A DNA stretch of 64,000 nt, taken from positions 215,269 to 279,268 of the forward strand of contig NZ_MLQR01000029.1 of the NCBI RefSeq assembly GCF_001866005.1, read 5' to 3'. The notes under the pieces are model-generated. The model saw only the letters and a program-made list of their open reading frames with translations. It searched no databases and was not told where the DNA came from. Positions 47,546-57,119 of the stretch are shown here, piece after piece. How positions within the stretch are numbered: position 1 is the stretch's first letter; every line of letters begins with the position of its first letter. A program made the position numbers and the translations under genes. The stretch comes from Anaerobacillus alkalilacustris (GTDB taxonomy: Bacteria > Bacillota > Bacilli > Bacillales > Anaerobacillaceae).

Positions 47546-49960
47546 TTACATCAGAACATAAGGATTCATATCTATTGAAACCTGTAAAACTCCTTGTTGA
47601 ATTTCTCGTTTATAATTTTCATTTATTTCCTTTAAAACAGCTAATAGTGTCGGTTCATTTTTGTATTTTATCATGCATTGATAGCGATATCTATCTTTTA
47701 TCCTAGCAATTGGACTAGCTACAGGCCCTAAGACAATAGCTTTATCAGATAACGACCTTCTTAGAAAGGATCCAATCTTTTCAGTTACTTCAATGACCTT
47801 CATGATCTCAGGGTGTGACACTTGAACAATTGTAATAAAATAATAGGGTGGATAATTTTGTAGCTTTCTAACACTCATCTCTCTTTCAAAAAAGGCTAAA
47901 TAGTCATGCTGACGTACTAAATCTATACTGTAATGCTCTGGTGTATAAGTTTGTATAACTACTTCTCCAGGAAGTTTGTGTCGACCAGCTCGACCACTTA
48001 CTTGAGTTAAAAGCTGAAACGTTCGTTCACTAGCTCGAAAATCAGGAAGGTGAAGCATTGAGTCTGCAGCTAACACTCCAACTAGCGTAATATTTGGGAA
48101 ATCTAATCCTTTAGCAATCATTTGTGTACCCAGTAATATATCAGCCTTCCCTTGGTCAAATGCTGTTAGTAGTTTTTCATGTGCACCTTTTTTTCTTGTC
48201 GTATCCACATCCATTCTAATAACCCTTGCTCCTGGTAAAACCTTCGTAATTTCTTCCTCTACCTTTTGAGTTCCTGATCCAAAAAAACGAATATGCTCAC
48301 TATTACAACTACTACATGTTTTGGGCATATTCTCTTGATGACCACAGTAATGACATTTTAATAGTCGGCTTGTTTGATGATAAGTTAATGAAATATCACA
48401 ATGTGGGCATTCAGCTACGTATCCACAGTCTCGACACATTACAAATGTTGAATACCCTCGACGGTTTAAAAATAATACACTCTGTTCACCTCGAGAAAGG
48501 CGATCAGTCAGTTTATCAAAAAGCTGTTTTGAAAACATGGAACGATTACCGCTTTTAAGCTCTTCTCTCATATCTACTATTTCCACTGTTGGTAATGTAA
48601 CATCGTTAACACGCTCTAGCATCGATAATAACTTGTATACACCTTTCTTTGCACGAGCATACGTCTCTAAAGAAGGTGTGGCACTTCCTAAAATTAATGG
48701 GCACTTATAATAACTAGCACGCTGTATCGCAACATCCCTAGCATGATAGCGAGGGTTCTCTTCTTGCTTATACGTCGCTTCATGTTCTTCATCAATAATG
48801 ATTATTCCGATATTTTTAAATGGAGCAAATACTGCAGATCTAGCACCAACTACAACCTTAACACTACCATTATGAATTTTGCGCCATTCGTCATACTTTT
48901 CTCCCACGGAAAGACCACTATGTAAAACAGCAACTAAAGAACCAAAACGTTCTTTAAAACGTTGAACCATTTGCGGTGTAAGTGAAATTTCTGGAACAAG
49001 TACAATCGCTTCTTTCTCCTGCCCTATTACTTTAGAAATGGATTGTAAATAAATTTCAGTTTTCCCACTACCAGTTACCCCGTGAATTAAAAACGTTTCA
49101 TGTTTTTTGTTTTCTATCATATGATAAATTGGCTCAATCACCTTTTTTTGATTTCTTGTCAATGGTAATGGATTTGTTCTCTTAAATGAACGATTAGCAT
49201 AAGGATCACGGGAGACCTCTATTTCTTTTTCTACTAACACGTTTTTCTCAATTAACGCTTTAATTGTGCCTCGTGTAGTTTCTGCTTGCTCGATAAGTTC
49301 TGTTATAGGTACGGCTGTTGGAAACTTAATAAAATATTCAATCACTTCTTTTTGCTTTGCTGCTCGGTTTCCTAGTTGCATTAACTGAATAGAGAGATCT
49401 TCGCGACAAAGAGGTTCAACAACCTTCACTTTTTTATGAGTAACCTTATCCTTTACAACGTAAACAGCTTCTAAAACTCCCATTGAAATTGCTCTTTTTA
49501 TTAATGGCATTAAGTTAATGTGATTTAATTTAAACTCTTCCCAATCAACAACGTCTCGATGTTCAAACCAAACACGTAGCTCTTCTGGTATTTCAAGTAT
49601 TCTATTTTGATCAACAAGTTTTATTTCCTTTTTATACTTAGCACGTAATGCAGCTGGGAGCATTGCTTGATAAGCAGTTATTTTAAAACAGATCGCACTG
49701 TTCGTTAACCACTCTCCCAACTGAAGTAGTTCATTAGTTAAAACAGGAGTAACATCTAGTATTTCTTCAACTTCCTTAACATTTTCCAGTTCCGTTTCTT
49801 CGGACGTTGAAATTACAAATCCTTGAACTTTTCTCGGTCCGAATGGAACAATAACTCTCATCCCAATTTCTATCATTGGGAGTAAGTGAACAGGAACTTT
49901 GTAGTCAAAAAGACGATCGGTACCGCCAGTCGGAACATCAACGACGACTTGTACAATCAT
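47546..49960 (-). CDS. priA: primosomal replication protein N' PriA, 804 aa
   Basis: PriA restarts replication at forks and D-loops. A 3'-DNA-binding N-terminus comes first, then Walker A GVTGSGKTEIYLQ, DEEH in IIIDEEHEATYKQEE, a cysteine-rich zinc insert (CRDCGYVAECPHCD, CHYCG) and helicase motifs VSGRAGRHKLPGEVVIQT. The length equals B. subtilis PriA within one or two residues. The start overlaps the coaBC stop by four bases (ATGA). Confidence 0.97.
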   Translation of the reverse strand: MIVQVVVDVPTGGTDRLFDYKVPVHLLPMIEIGMRVIVPFGPRKVQGFVISTSEETELENVKEVEEILDVTPVLTNELLQLGEWLTNSAICFKITAYQAMLPAALRAKYKKEIKLVDQNRILEIPEELRVWFEHRDVVDWEEFKLNHINLMPLIKRAISMGVLEAVYVVKDKVTHKKVKVVEPLCREDLSIQLMQLGNRAAKQKEVIEYFIKFPTAVPITELIEQAETTRGTIKALIEKNVLVEKEIEVSRDPYANRSFKRTNPLPLTRNQKKVIEPIYHMIENKKHETFLIHGVTGSGKTEIYLQSISKVIGQEKEAIVLVPEISLTPQMVQRFKERFGSLVAVLHSGLSVGEKYDEWRKIHNGSVKVVVGARSAVFAPFKNIGIIIIDEEHEATYKQEENPRYHARDVAIQRASYYKCPLILGSATPSLETYARAKKGVYKLLSMLERVNDVTLPTVEIVDMREELKSGNRSMFSKQLFDKLTDRLSRGEQSVLFLNRRGYSTFVMCRDCGYVAECPHCDISLTYHQTSRLLKCHYCGHQENMPKTCSSCNSEHIRFFGSGTQKVEEEITKVLPGARVIRMDVDTTRKKGAHEKLLTAFDQGKADILLGTQMIAKGLDFPNITLVGVLAADSMLHLPDFRASERTFQLLTQVSGRAGRHKLPGEVVIQTYTPEHYSIDLVRQHDYLAFFEREMSVRKLQNYPPYYFITIVQVSHPEIMKVIEVTEKIGSFLRRSLSDKAIVLGPVASPIARIKDRYRYQCMIKYKNEPTLLAVLKEINENYKREIQQGVLQVSIDMNPYVLM

Positions 49961-51165
49961 TTTTCGGAATCCTTTATTATTTCTTCCACTTCATTTAACA
50001 AATAATTAGCGACTTCATGCTTAGACATCAGTGGCAAATCAAGTCTTGTCCCATTCTTATTAAATATCGTTACAATATTTGTATCAGCTTGAAACCCAGC
50101 TCCCGGTTGAACAATACTATTAGTAACAATCATATCTAAATTTTTTCTCTCTAATTTATCTTTGGCATATTCCTCTAGTTGTTCACTTTCAGCAGCAAAT
50201 CCGACTAATAGTTGTTTTTCTTTTCTTTCACCTAACGTTTTTAATATATCTGTCGTTCTTTCCATTTCAATAGACCAATCATTCGGGCGTTTTTTTATTT
50301 TTTGTTCGTGTACTAACTTTGGTCGATAATCAGCAACAGCTGCTGTTTTGATAACGACATCAGCAAAATCAAAACACTCGATTACTTTTTCAAACATATC
50401 TTTTGCTGATGTTACGTTCTCAAGTTGAGCACCAATTGGCGGATTTATATTAGTAGGACCAGAAATTAATATAACATTTGCCCCTCTTTTTATCGCTTGC
50501 TCAGCTATAGCATAACCCATTTTTCCAGATGAGTGGTTCGTAAAATAGCGTACTGGATCAAGTTTTTCTTGAGTAGGTCCAGCTGTAACTAATACTGTTT
50601 TACCTTTTAATTTGGATGATGACGGTTGAAAGAACTCTTCAAGATGTTTAAAGATATCGTCCGGTTCCATCAGTCGCCCTTTTCCAATATATCCACATGC
50701 TAAATAACCTTCACCTGGCTCTAATATTTGATAGCCAAATAATTTTAATTTATCGATATTAGCAATAACTGCCGGATGCTCGTACATATGAACATTCATA
50801 GCAGGTGCGATAAAAATAGGTGCAGAGGTAGCGAGTAACATTGTTGAAACTAGATCATCCGCTATACCATTGGCAGCTTTTCCAATAATATTGGCAGTAG
50901 CTGGTGCCACAACAACAACATCTGGCCAATCAGCAATATCTATATGGGTTATTTTTGTTGGATCTTTTTCTTCGAAGGTATCAACATATACATTGTCTCT
51001 TGAAAGCGCTTGGAAGGTTAGTGGTGTTACAAATTTTGTTGCACCTTCTGTCATAACCACTTTAACACTAGCACCAGCTTGTGTTAATTTACTCGTAAGC
51101 GCACATGCTTTATAAACAGCGACTCCGCCAGCCAAACATAATAAAACCTTTTTCCCCTTTAGCAT
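49957..51165 (-). CDS. coaBC: bifunctional CoaBC (phosphopantothenoylcysteine decarboxylase/synthase), 402 aa
   Basis: CoaBC carries out two steps of coenzyme A synthesis. The CoaC half (1-190) is a flavoprotein with LCLAGGVAVYKAC, PATANIIGKAANGIADD and PAMNVHMYEHP. The CoaB half has VTAGPTQEKLDPVRYFTNHSSGKMG. The start is ATG 51165 (MLKGKKVLL) after GGAGGAG. The frame to 51255 runs into a repeat and is not used. It overlaps priA by four bases. Confidence 0.97.
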   Translation of the reverse strand: MLKGKKVLLCLAGGVAVYKACALTSKLTQAGASVKVVMTEGATKFVTPLTFQALSRDNVYVDTFEEKDPTKITHIDIADWPDVVVVAPATANIIGKAANGIADDLVSTMLLATSAPIFIAPAMNVHMYEHPAVIANIDKLKLFGYQILEPGEGYLACGYIGKGRLMEPDDIFKHLEEFFQPSSSKLKGKTVLVTAGPTQEKLDPVRYFTNHSSGKMGYAIAEQAIKRGANVILISGPTNINPPIGAQLENVTSAKDMFEKVIECFDFADVVIKTAAVADYRPKLVHEQKIKKRPNDWSIEMERTTDILKTLGERKEKQLLVGFAAESEQLEEYAKDKLERKNLDMIVTNSIVQPGAGFQADTNIVTIFNKNGTRLDLPLMSKHEVANYLLNEVEEIIKDSEK

Positions 51166-51249
51166 ATGAAACTCCTCCAGTGTCTTGAAAATTAGAAAAC
51201 TGATAGCGCCTTGTTCACTCGACAACTTTCCAAACAGAAAAAAATTTAA

Positions 51250-51366
51250 GTGCATTTCATATTTACCAATACCGACTCGTATAAATCTAAATTTAGTTAC
51301 GAACGATTCAGCGTAACTAGGTTTAGCATCTTAGTGGCAAGAATAATGAATGATGAAATCCATTAA
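51250..51366 (+). repeat. family M hairpin repeat, copy 2
   Basis: The ends TGCATTTCATAT and ATGATGAAATCCATT are imperfect inverted copies. Inside, TAGTTACG pairs with CGTAACTA, flanked by CTAAA/TTTAG. TTACCAATACCGACTCGTA and GGCAAGAATAATGAATG match copies 1 and 3. It lies between coaBC and rpoZ and has no open frame. Confidence 0.65.
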
Positions 51367-51377
51367 CTATACTTTCT

Positions 51378-51425
51378 TAAAAAAACACAAAAAAGAGGGT
51401 GACTCATACTAGATCAGTCACACCC
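51378..51425 (-). terminator. probable terminator after rpoZ
   Basis: GGGTGACT (51397-51404) pairs with AGTCACACCC across an 11-base loop with a small bulge. The minus side continues in a T-rich run (complement of 51378-51394). It would end the remA-gmk-rpoZ transcript about 100 bases after the rpoZ stop. Another short GGGG/CCCC hairpin lies nearer to the stop (about 51487-51515). Confidence 0.6.
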
Positions 51426-51526
51426 CCATTATAAACTAGTGAAAAACCTTTGATGTAAGGTTAAATTCTCTAAATAATTGTTCATAGGGGGGCAAACACT
51501 TTTTGAGTCATCCCCTTTTGCATTTT

Positions 51527-51733
51527 CTACTCTTCCCGACGTTTGAACGTAAGTTGCCCTGCAGAAATTTCTTCAAGTGCTTTACCAACCTGTTTATGTG
51601 ACTGAGGCTTATCAACCTTTAAGTCTCTTTCATTTGATTCACGAAGGTATCGTGCACGTCTTGACGAAACAGTCACTAACGTATATTTCGAATCAAGTTT
51701 TGTTAATAAATTATCAATTGAAGGGTATAACAT
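51527..51733 (-). CDS. rpoZ: RNA polymerase omega subunit, 68 aa
   Basis: Omega helps assemble RNA polymerase by binding beta-prime. The sequence [25 protein letters not shown] and [20 protein letters not shown] is the family pattern, with normal length. The start codon follows the gmk stop without any gap, the usual coupling in Bacillus. Confidence 0.96.
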   Translation of the reverse strand: MLYPSIDNLLTKLDSKYTLVTVSSRRARYLRESNERDLKVDKPQSHKQVGKALEEISAGQLTFKRREE

Positions 51734-52348
51734 TTACTCAGCCTCCACTAATTGTTTATATTTTTCTATTAAGCGGTCTTTCCTACAATGTTCAGCAATT
51801 ACAATCGCTTTAATTCTGTCAACCGCTAGATGAACTTCGTCATTTTCAACAACATAATCATACTTATTCATCATTTCTATTTCATCTTTAGCAACTGTCA
51901 TACGATTGTTAATAAGATCTTCTGTTTCAGTTCCACGGCTAACAATTCGATTTCGTAACTCAGCCAAGCTAGGTGGCATCAAGAAGATAAATAATCCTTC
52001 TGGAAATTTTTCTCTAACTTTTAATGCACCCTGTACCTCAATTTCAAGAATAATATCTTTTCCTTCACTTAAGGTTTTTTCAACATAATCTACAGGTGTT
52101 CCATAAAAATTACCAACATATTCCGCCCATTCAAGAAGTTGATCCTTCTCTATCATTTCCTTAAATTGTTCTTTCGTTTTAAAAAAATAATTAACCCCAT
52201 TAACTTCTCCTTCTCTTGGAGAGCGAGTCGTTGCAGAAACTGAATACAAAATATCTGTATCTTGTTTCCTAAGTGCTGCACATACCGTACCTTTCCCTAC
52301 ACCAGATGGTCCAGAAAGAACGATTAATAAACCTCTTTCCTTTTTCAT
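51734..52348 (-). CDS. gmk: guanylate kinase, 204 aa
   Basis: Gmk phosphorylates GMP to GDP. The P-loop is [11 protein letters not shown] near residue 11. The GMP-binding part includes [22 protein letters not shown] start at ATG 52348 with GGAGG five bases upstream. The frame to 52366 begins above that site. rpoZ follows directly. (p)ppGpp control of Gmk is known in Bacillus. Confidence 0.96.
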   Translation of the reverse strand: MKKERGLLIVLSGPSGVGKGTVCAALRKQDTDILYSVSATTRSPREGEVNGVNYFFKTKEQFKEMIEKDQLLEWAEYVGNFYGTPVDYVEKTLSEGKDIILEIEVQGALKVREKFPEGLFIFLMPPSLAELRNRIVSRGTETEDLINNRMTVAKDEIEMMNKYDYVVENDEVHLAVDRIKAIVIAEHCRKDRLIEKYKQLVEAE

Positions 52349-52449
52349 TATTACCTCCATAATCAATCCATAGGATTAAACTTTGCATAATAAATTTTGT
52401 ATATGCCAAGTTACTTATACTATCTCAAATACGTATGTATTTATAGTAC

Positions 52450-52492
52450 TAGAAAACTCCAGCTAATTATACTTTAGCCGGAATTGGATTGG
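52450..52492 (-). terminator. possible weak terminator after remA
   Basis: ACTCCAGCTAA can pair with TTAGCCGGA around a seven-base loop. In the minus direction TTTTCTAG follows, which is a poor U-tract. It may be only an attenuating hairpin between remA and gmk. Confidence 0.35.
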
Positions 52493-52506
52493 TGATATTA
52501 TTTCCT

Positions 52507-52767
52507 TTAGTCTTCTGATAAATCATCTTTATTAGATAAACGTTGTGCTACCGTTTCCGGTTGAACAGCAGATAAAATAACATGATCACTATCAGCAATA
52601 ATTACAGCTCTCGTTCTTCTTCCATATGTAGCGTCAATCAACATGTTTCGCTCCCTAGCTTCTTGAATAATTCTTTTAATTGGAGCTGATTCTGGACTCA
52701 CAATTGAAATAATCCGATTTGCTGAAACAATATTACCAAAACCAATATTTATAAGTTTAATGTTCAT
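52507..52767 (-). CDS. remA: extracellular matrix regulator RemA (YlzA), 86 aa
   Basis: RemA is a DNA-binding regulator that activates biofilm matrix and osmoprotection genes. The DUF370 pattern is [27 protein letters not shown] and [14 protein letters not shown], with normal length. GGCAGGGGAAAAC precedes ATG 52767. It lies between yloC and gmk as in B. subtilis. Confidence 0.95.
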   Translation of the reverse strand: MNIKLINIGFGNIVSANRIISIVSPESAPIKRIIQEARERNMLIDATYGRRTRAVIIADSDHVILSAVQPETVAQRLSNKDDLSED

Positions 52768-52852
52768 TGTTTTCCCCTGCCCATCTTTATATTATAACCA
52801 GAACTTTGGTCATTTTAACACCTTTTTCTTTCTAATAATATTAATTATGTAA

Positions 52853-53740
52853 TTATTCAATATTTTGGACTTGTTCTTTGATTTTTTCGAGCTCCGCCTT
52901 TAACTCTACCACTTGTTTGTTAATATGTATATCATTAGATTTTGAACCTATTGTATTTGCTTCCCGATTCATTTCTTGAACAAGAAAATCTAACTTCCTA
53001 CCTACTGCAATTCCTTTATTTTGCTCAATAATGAATAAGAACTGATCTAGATGGCTTTTCAACCTAATTAGTTCTTCATCAACATTTGCTTTATCGGCAT
53101 AAATCGCAACTTCTGTTAGAATCCGCGCCTCTTCAATTTCTAGTTTACCAGTTAAAAACTCATCTACTCTTTTTAATAACCTCTCGTGATATGTCTCAAT
53201 TACTTTAGGAGCACTTGTTGCAACATCGTCAGTTAAGTTATGAAGTTTCTCAAGTCTTGATTTCAAATCATTACAAAGACTTTCTCCTTCTTTTTGACGC
53301 ATTTTAAGTAATTCCAAAACTGCTTTCTCACATGTAGTAATAATATCATCAACAAGAGTGTCCGATTGATTTTCTTTTTCTATCACTGTTACGACATCAG
53401 GGTGAATAATAATTTTTTCCAAATTAAAATCCTGTTTGAAACCTAATTTTTTTTCTGCTGTTTCAAAAACTTCATGAAAATCAGCTATCAAATTCCAATC
53501 AACTTGCAGCGTTCGTTGAACTAATCCATCCCCTTCAATTGTTAGGAACACATCGACTTTACCTCGCTGAACAAATTGATTTACTTGCTTCTTTAATCGA
53601 TCTTCCAAAAAAAGGAATTGGCGTGGCATTCGTATTGTTACCTCTGAAAACCGATGATTTACTGATTTCATTTCTACGTTAATTCGATAATTTTCTTTTT
53701 CAATAAATGCTTGACCATATCCAGTCATACTTACTATCAT
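52853..53740 (-). CDS. yloC: YicC/YloC family endoribonuclease, 295 aa
   Basis: YicC-family proteins are RNases. The pattern is SMTGYGQAFIEKEN, VEMKSVNHRF, FLEDRLKKQVNQFVQRGKVDV at the N-terminus and KLDFLVQEMNREANTIGSKSN at the C-terminus, the latter a strong family signature. I start at ATG 53740, with GTGAT four bases upstream. The frame to 53755 starts at a GTG without a clear site. Confidence 0.92.
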   Translation of the reverse strand: MIVSMTGYGQAFIEKENYRINVEMKSVNHRFSEVTIRMPRQFLFLEDRLKKQVNQFVQRGKVDVFLTIEGDGLVQRTLQVDWNLIADFHEVFETAEKKLGFKQDFNLEKIIIHPDVVTVIEKENQSDTLVDDIITTCEKAVLELLKMRQKEGESLCNDLKSRLEKLHNLTDDVATSAPKVIETYHERLLKRVDEFLTGKLEIEEARILTEVAIYADKANVDEELIRLKSHLDQFLFIIEQNKGIAVGRKLDFLVQEMNREANTIGSKSNDIHINKQVVELKAELEKIKEQVQNIE

Positions 53741-53908
53741 ATCTATCACATCCACTTCTCTATTCTAACCAATTTTACCATTATCAACAAGAATAGAAAA
53801 CAGAAACAACATGAACGTTAATTTTTTATTATAGTTAGAATATTTTTTAAAAATTATAGTTTTTGCTACAAAAATACTTGTGGATATAGATCGGAGAAAG
53901 AAACAAAA

Positions 53909-53980
53909 TAAAGAGGCTTATTTAATGGTCCAACTTTATTTTACTACTATAGTTAGGAACACATCAAATTAGCCTCTTTT
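53909..53980. other. hairpin with long loop between yloB and yloC
   Basis: AAAGAGGCT (53910-53918) pairs with AGCCTCTTT (53971-53979), leaving a loop of 52 bases. T-rich runs lie on both sides. It could terminate the P-ATPase transcript, but the loop is unusually long, and it could equally be the remnant of a mobile element. Confidence 0.4.
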
Positions 53981-53985
53981 TAATT

Positions 53986-54256
53986 AAGTGAATTTCATAT
54001 TACCAAAAACGAACTGCGTAAAGCTGAACTTAATGGGGGTTCCTTCATCTCCTACTAATTGTTAGCTTAACTTATACTACAGGAAATAACTAATCATCTT
54101 CACTGATTAAAGTTATTGTATATCGGGACCTATTGGGCAGTTAATCCCACACCTAAAGAGTGGGATTAATCTATATCGAGCTACAAATGATGAAACGAAA
54201 CTAGATCTTACATCATTGTGGTCAGATTAAGCAATGATGATGGTATTCATTAATTC
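53986..54256 (+). repeat. family M repeat interrupted by family P element (nested)
   Basis: The left half (53990-54035) begins TGAATTTCATATTACCAAAA and runs to AAAGCTGAACTTAATG. The right half (54180-54256) reads GAAACTAGATCTTACATC and ends GATGGTATTCATT. Both match family M. Between them, 54057-54175 is a family P element: ATTGTTAGCTTAACTTATAC, a decayed first hairpin, then TCCCACACCT/AGAGTGGGA. There is no gene between yloC and yloB (53741-54258). Confidence 0.6.
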
Positions 54257-54258
54257 AT

Positions 54259-56967
54259 TTATTTTCTCTTAAATATGTGAAACCCCGCTAATGCAATGGT
54301 TGGAATAGATGCAAGCCCTATGACCAGCAACCATTCACGTACCCCTAAACCAACGGTATGAAATACAGGTTGTAAAGGTGGGAAGTACATGACACCTAAC
54401 ATTAACAAAAGCGAAGATAACACCGCTAATACTAAATATATATTTTGGAATGGATTTCGATGAAACACAGAGTGCTCACTTCGACAATCGAAAACATGAA
54501 TGAGTTGCGCCATTACTAACGTTGCAAAAGCTACAGTTTGAGCTTTTATTAGTTCTTGTGGGTTCGCAGTTAACGTTAACCAAAATGCAATAATTGTAAC
54601 AATTCCAATCATAAAACCACGGCTTACAATTTTCCATGCTAACCCTCTAGCAAAGACACTCTCCATTGGATGACGTGGTTTACGCTTCATTACATCGCCC
54701 TCTGCTTGATCAAGCCCTAATGCCATCGCTGGTAAACCATCGGTAACTAAATTGATCCATAAAATTTGGATAGCAACTAAAGGTAACGGCATACCGAGCA
54801 ACATTGCAAATAGCATAACTAATATCTCACCAACATTAGATGCGAGCATATAGCGAATAAATTTACGAATATTGTCATAAATATTTCTTCCTTCTTTTAT
54901 TGCCGCTTTAATTGTCGCAAAGTTATCATCGCTAAGGACAAGTGATGATGCCTCTTTTGCAACATCAGTCCCTGTTATCCCCATAGCAACCCCAATATTC
55001 GCAGCTTTTATTGCTGGAGCATCGTTAACACCATCACCTGTCATTGCAACAATAAGTCCTTTAGCCTGAAGTGCTTTCACTATTTTAAGTTTATGTTCTG
55101 GAGATACACGTGCATAAACATAAATATCTTCAACGACTTCCTCTAAATCTTTTACACTCATTTTTGCCAACGTATTCCCGTCCATAATTTTACCGTGACT
55201 AGGTAATATGTTTAATTGCTCTGCAATAGCCCTAGCTGTAATTAAATGATCGCCTGTAATCATAATGGTCTTAATTCCTGCCTGTCGACATTCAATAATA
55301 GAATTTCTCACTTCAGGTCTAGGAGGATCAATCATACCTTCAAGACCAATGAACGTTAATTTACTTTCAACTACACCTTCTGAGTTAAGAGGAGTAGTTC
55401 TTTCAATCTCTTTAAAAGCAATGGCAATCGTGCGTAGTGCTTGGGATGCAAGATTATCAATTGCACTGACAACTGCAGTTTCTTTGTCAGTAGTTAAAGT
55501 TTGTCGTCTTTCATCCCATAAAATATGCTCACTTCTACGGAGTAAGACGTCAGGGGCACCCTTTGTTACAACAAAACGTTTACCATCTCTTCTTCTTTCA
55601 ACAACGACACTCATCATTTTTCGAGTTGATTCAAACGGAAACTCTTCAATAATATCGTATTCTTTTACTAAAGACTCTCTATCAATCCCAGCTTTGTTAG
55701 CACAAACAGCTAACGCTCCTTCAGTTGGATCTCCATCAATTGTATATTCCTTTTTGGGCTTGGAAAGTAATCCTTCTTTTACTTCTTTTGTGATAACCTT
55801 TGCATTGTTACATAAAGCTCCAAATGTTAACAATTGGTATAAAGTTTTTTCCATTTCTACATTTAACTTTTTTTCATTAAGGAAGAAATCACCCTTAGGA
55901 ATATACCCCGTACCAGAGACACTCCATGTTTTTCCACCCGACCATAATTTTGTAACTGTCATTTTATTTTGTGTTAACGTACCTGTTTTGTCAGAACAAA
56001 TCACTGAGGCGCAACCTAATGTTTCTACTGCGGGTAATTTTCTGACAATTGCTTTTCGCTTTATCATTCGTTGTACACCTAATGCCAGTGCAACGGTAAC
56101 AATTGCAGGTAAACCTTCAGGTATGGCAGCTACCGCGAGAGAAACCCCCGCTAGAAACATCGTATAAGCATCTTGACCTTGGTAAACCCCAATGACAACT
56201 ACTAAAGCTGTCAGTATGAGGGCAACAAAAATCAAAATTTTTCCTAGTTGTTCAAGTTTACGTTGTAAAGGGGTTACCATCGTTTCTGCAGATTGTAAAA
56301 GATGGGCAATTTTTCCCATTTCTGTTTTCATTCCAGTAGCAACAATTACTCCAGTTCCATTTCCTTGTGTGACCATTGTCCCCATAAATGCCATGTTTTC
56401 TTGATCACCTATTGAAAGATCCTCCCCAGAAAGGACAACTTCTGTTTTTTGTACCGGAACTGATTCGCCTGTCAGTGCTGATTCTTCCACTCTAAGTCCT
56501 TTGGATTGGATAATTCGAATATCAGCTCCGACTCGGTCCCCACTAATAATTTTAACGATGTCACCAACAACAACATCACTAGAAGGAATTTTCGTCCATT
56601 GCCCATCTCTAAGTACAGTCATTTGGGGAGCAGAGAGTTCTTTTAAGGCAGCTAACGACTTCTCTGCTTTTCTTTCTTGAATAAAGCCTAAGACTCCATT
56701 TAAAAGGACAATGACAATAATTGTAATGGCATCAATATATTCACCTAGTAACCCAGATATTAAAGTCGCTACCAATAAAACAATGACCATGAAATCTTTA
56801 AATTGGGATAAAAACAGGAATAAAGCCGGTATACTTTCACCTTCATCCAGTTTGTTATACCCAAATTGTTTTAGCCTTTTATCCGCCTCCCTTTGTGATA
56901 ATCCACTAGAAAATTCTGACCGTGTCATTTTTTCAATGTCTTTAATTTCGCGATCATACCACTTCAC
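54259..56967 (-). CDS. yloB: calcium-type P-ATPase YloB, about 902 aa
   Basis: This P-type ATPase pumps a divalent cation, probably calcium, out of the cell. The phosphorylation site SDKTGTLTQNK is near residue 325. EESALTGESVPV is the actuator loop, GDGVNDAPAIK is the hinge, and about ten membrane segments include AAIPEGLPAIV. The start is uncertain. GTG 56967 has GGGGTGAT four bases upstream and aligns with B. subtilis MKF; ATG 56973 and 56976 are alternatives. It is divergent from rqcH. Confidence 0.94.
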   Translation of the reverse strand: MKWYDREIKDIEKMTRSEFSSGLSQREADKRLKQFGYNKLDEGESIPALFLFLSQFKDFMVIVLLVATLISGLLGEYIDAITIIVIVLLNGVLGFIQERKAEKSLAALKELSAPQMTVLRDGQWTKIPSSDVVVGDIVKIISGDRVGADIRIIQSKGLRVEESALTGESVPVQKTEVVLSGEDLSIGDQENMAFMGTMVTQGNGTGVIVATGMKTEMGKIAHLLQSAETMVTPLQRKLEQLGKILIFVALILTALVVVIGVYQGQDAYTMFLAGVSLAVAAIPEGLPAIVTVALALGVQRMIKRKAIVRKLPAVETLGCASVICSDKTGTLTQNKMTVTKLWSGGKTWSVSGTGYIPKGDFFLNEKKLNVEMEKTLYQLLTFGALCNNAKVITKEVKEGLLSKPKKEYTIDGDPTEGALAVCANKAGIDRESLVKEYDIIEEFPFESTRKMMSVVVERRRDGKRFVVTKGAPDVLLRRSEHILWDERRQTLTTDKETAVVSAIDNLASQALRTIAIAFKEIERTTPLNSEGVVESKLTFIGLEGMIDPPRPEVRNSIIECRQAGIKTIMITGDHLITARAIAEQLNILPSHGKIMDGNTLAKMSVKDLEEVVEDIYVYARVSPEHKLKIVKALQAKGLIVAMTGDGVNDAPAIKAANIGVAMGITGTDVAKEASSLVLSDDNFATIKAAIKEGRNIYDNIRKFIRYMLASNVGEILVMLFAMLLGMPLPLVAIQILWINLVTDGLPAMALGLDQAEGDVMKRKPRHPMESVFARGLAWKIVSRGFMIGIVTIIAFWLTLTANPQELIKAQTVAFATLVMAQLIHVFDCRSEHSVFHRNPFQNIYLVLAVLSSLLLMLGVMYFPPLQPVFHTVGLGVREWLLVIGLASIPTIALAGFHIFKRK

Positions 56968-57048
56968 ATACATCACCCCACATCTGTTTCATTTAACGTC
57001 TGACTTGTCCTTCAAACTATCTTTATTCAGGCAAGTCCAAAAAAATGC

Positions 57049-57054
57049 TATACT
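57049..57054 (+). promoter_or_regulatory. rqcH: extended -10 promoter of rqcH
   Basis: TGCTATACT is an extended -10 box 65 bases before the rqcH start. The -35 at 17 bases is poor (TTCAGG), which fits an extended -10 promoter. It lies in the divergent region with yloB. Confidence 0.55.
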
Positions 57055-57119
57055 GTTAAGTGAACCTATATAAAAAAGTGTGGCATTCGTAAAATTAAGG
57101 TAGTAATGGAGTGAATATA

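Noticed and set aside
55265-56167. 300-codon plus-strand open frame opposite yloB
   Set aside because: It is an antisense shadow of a strongly conserved P-type ATPase. The translation is low-complexity Ser/Thr/Val and matches nothing I know.
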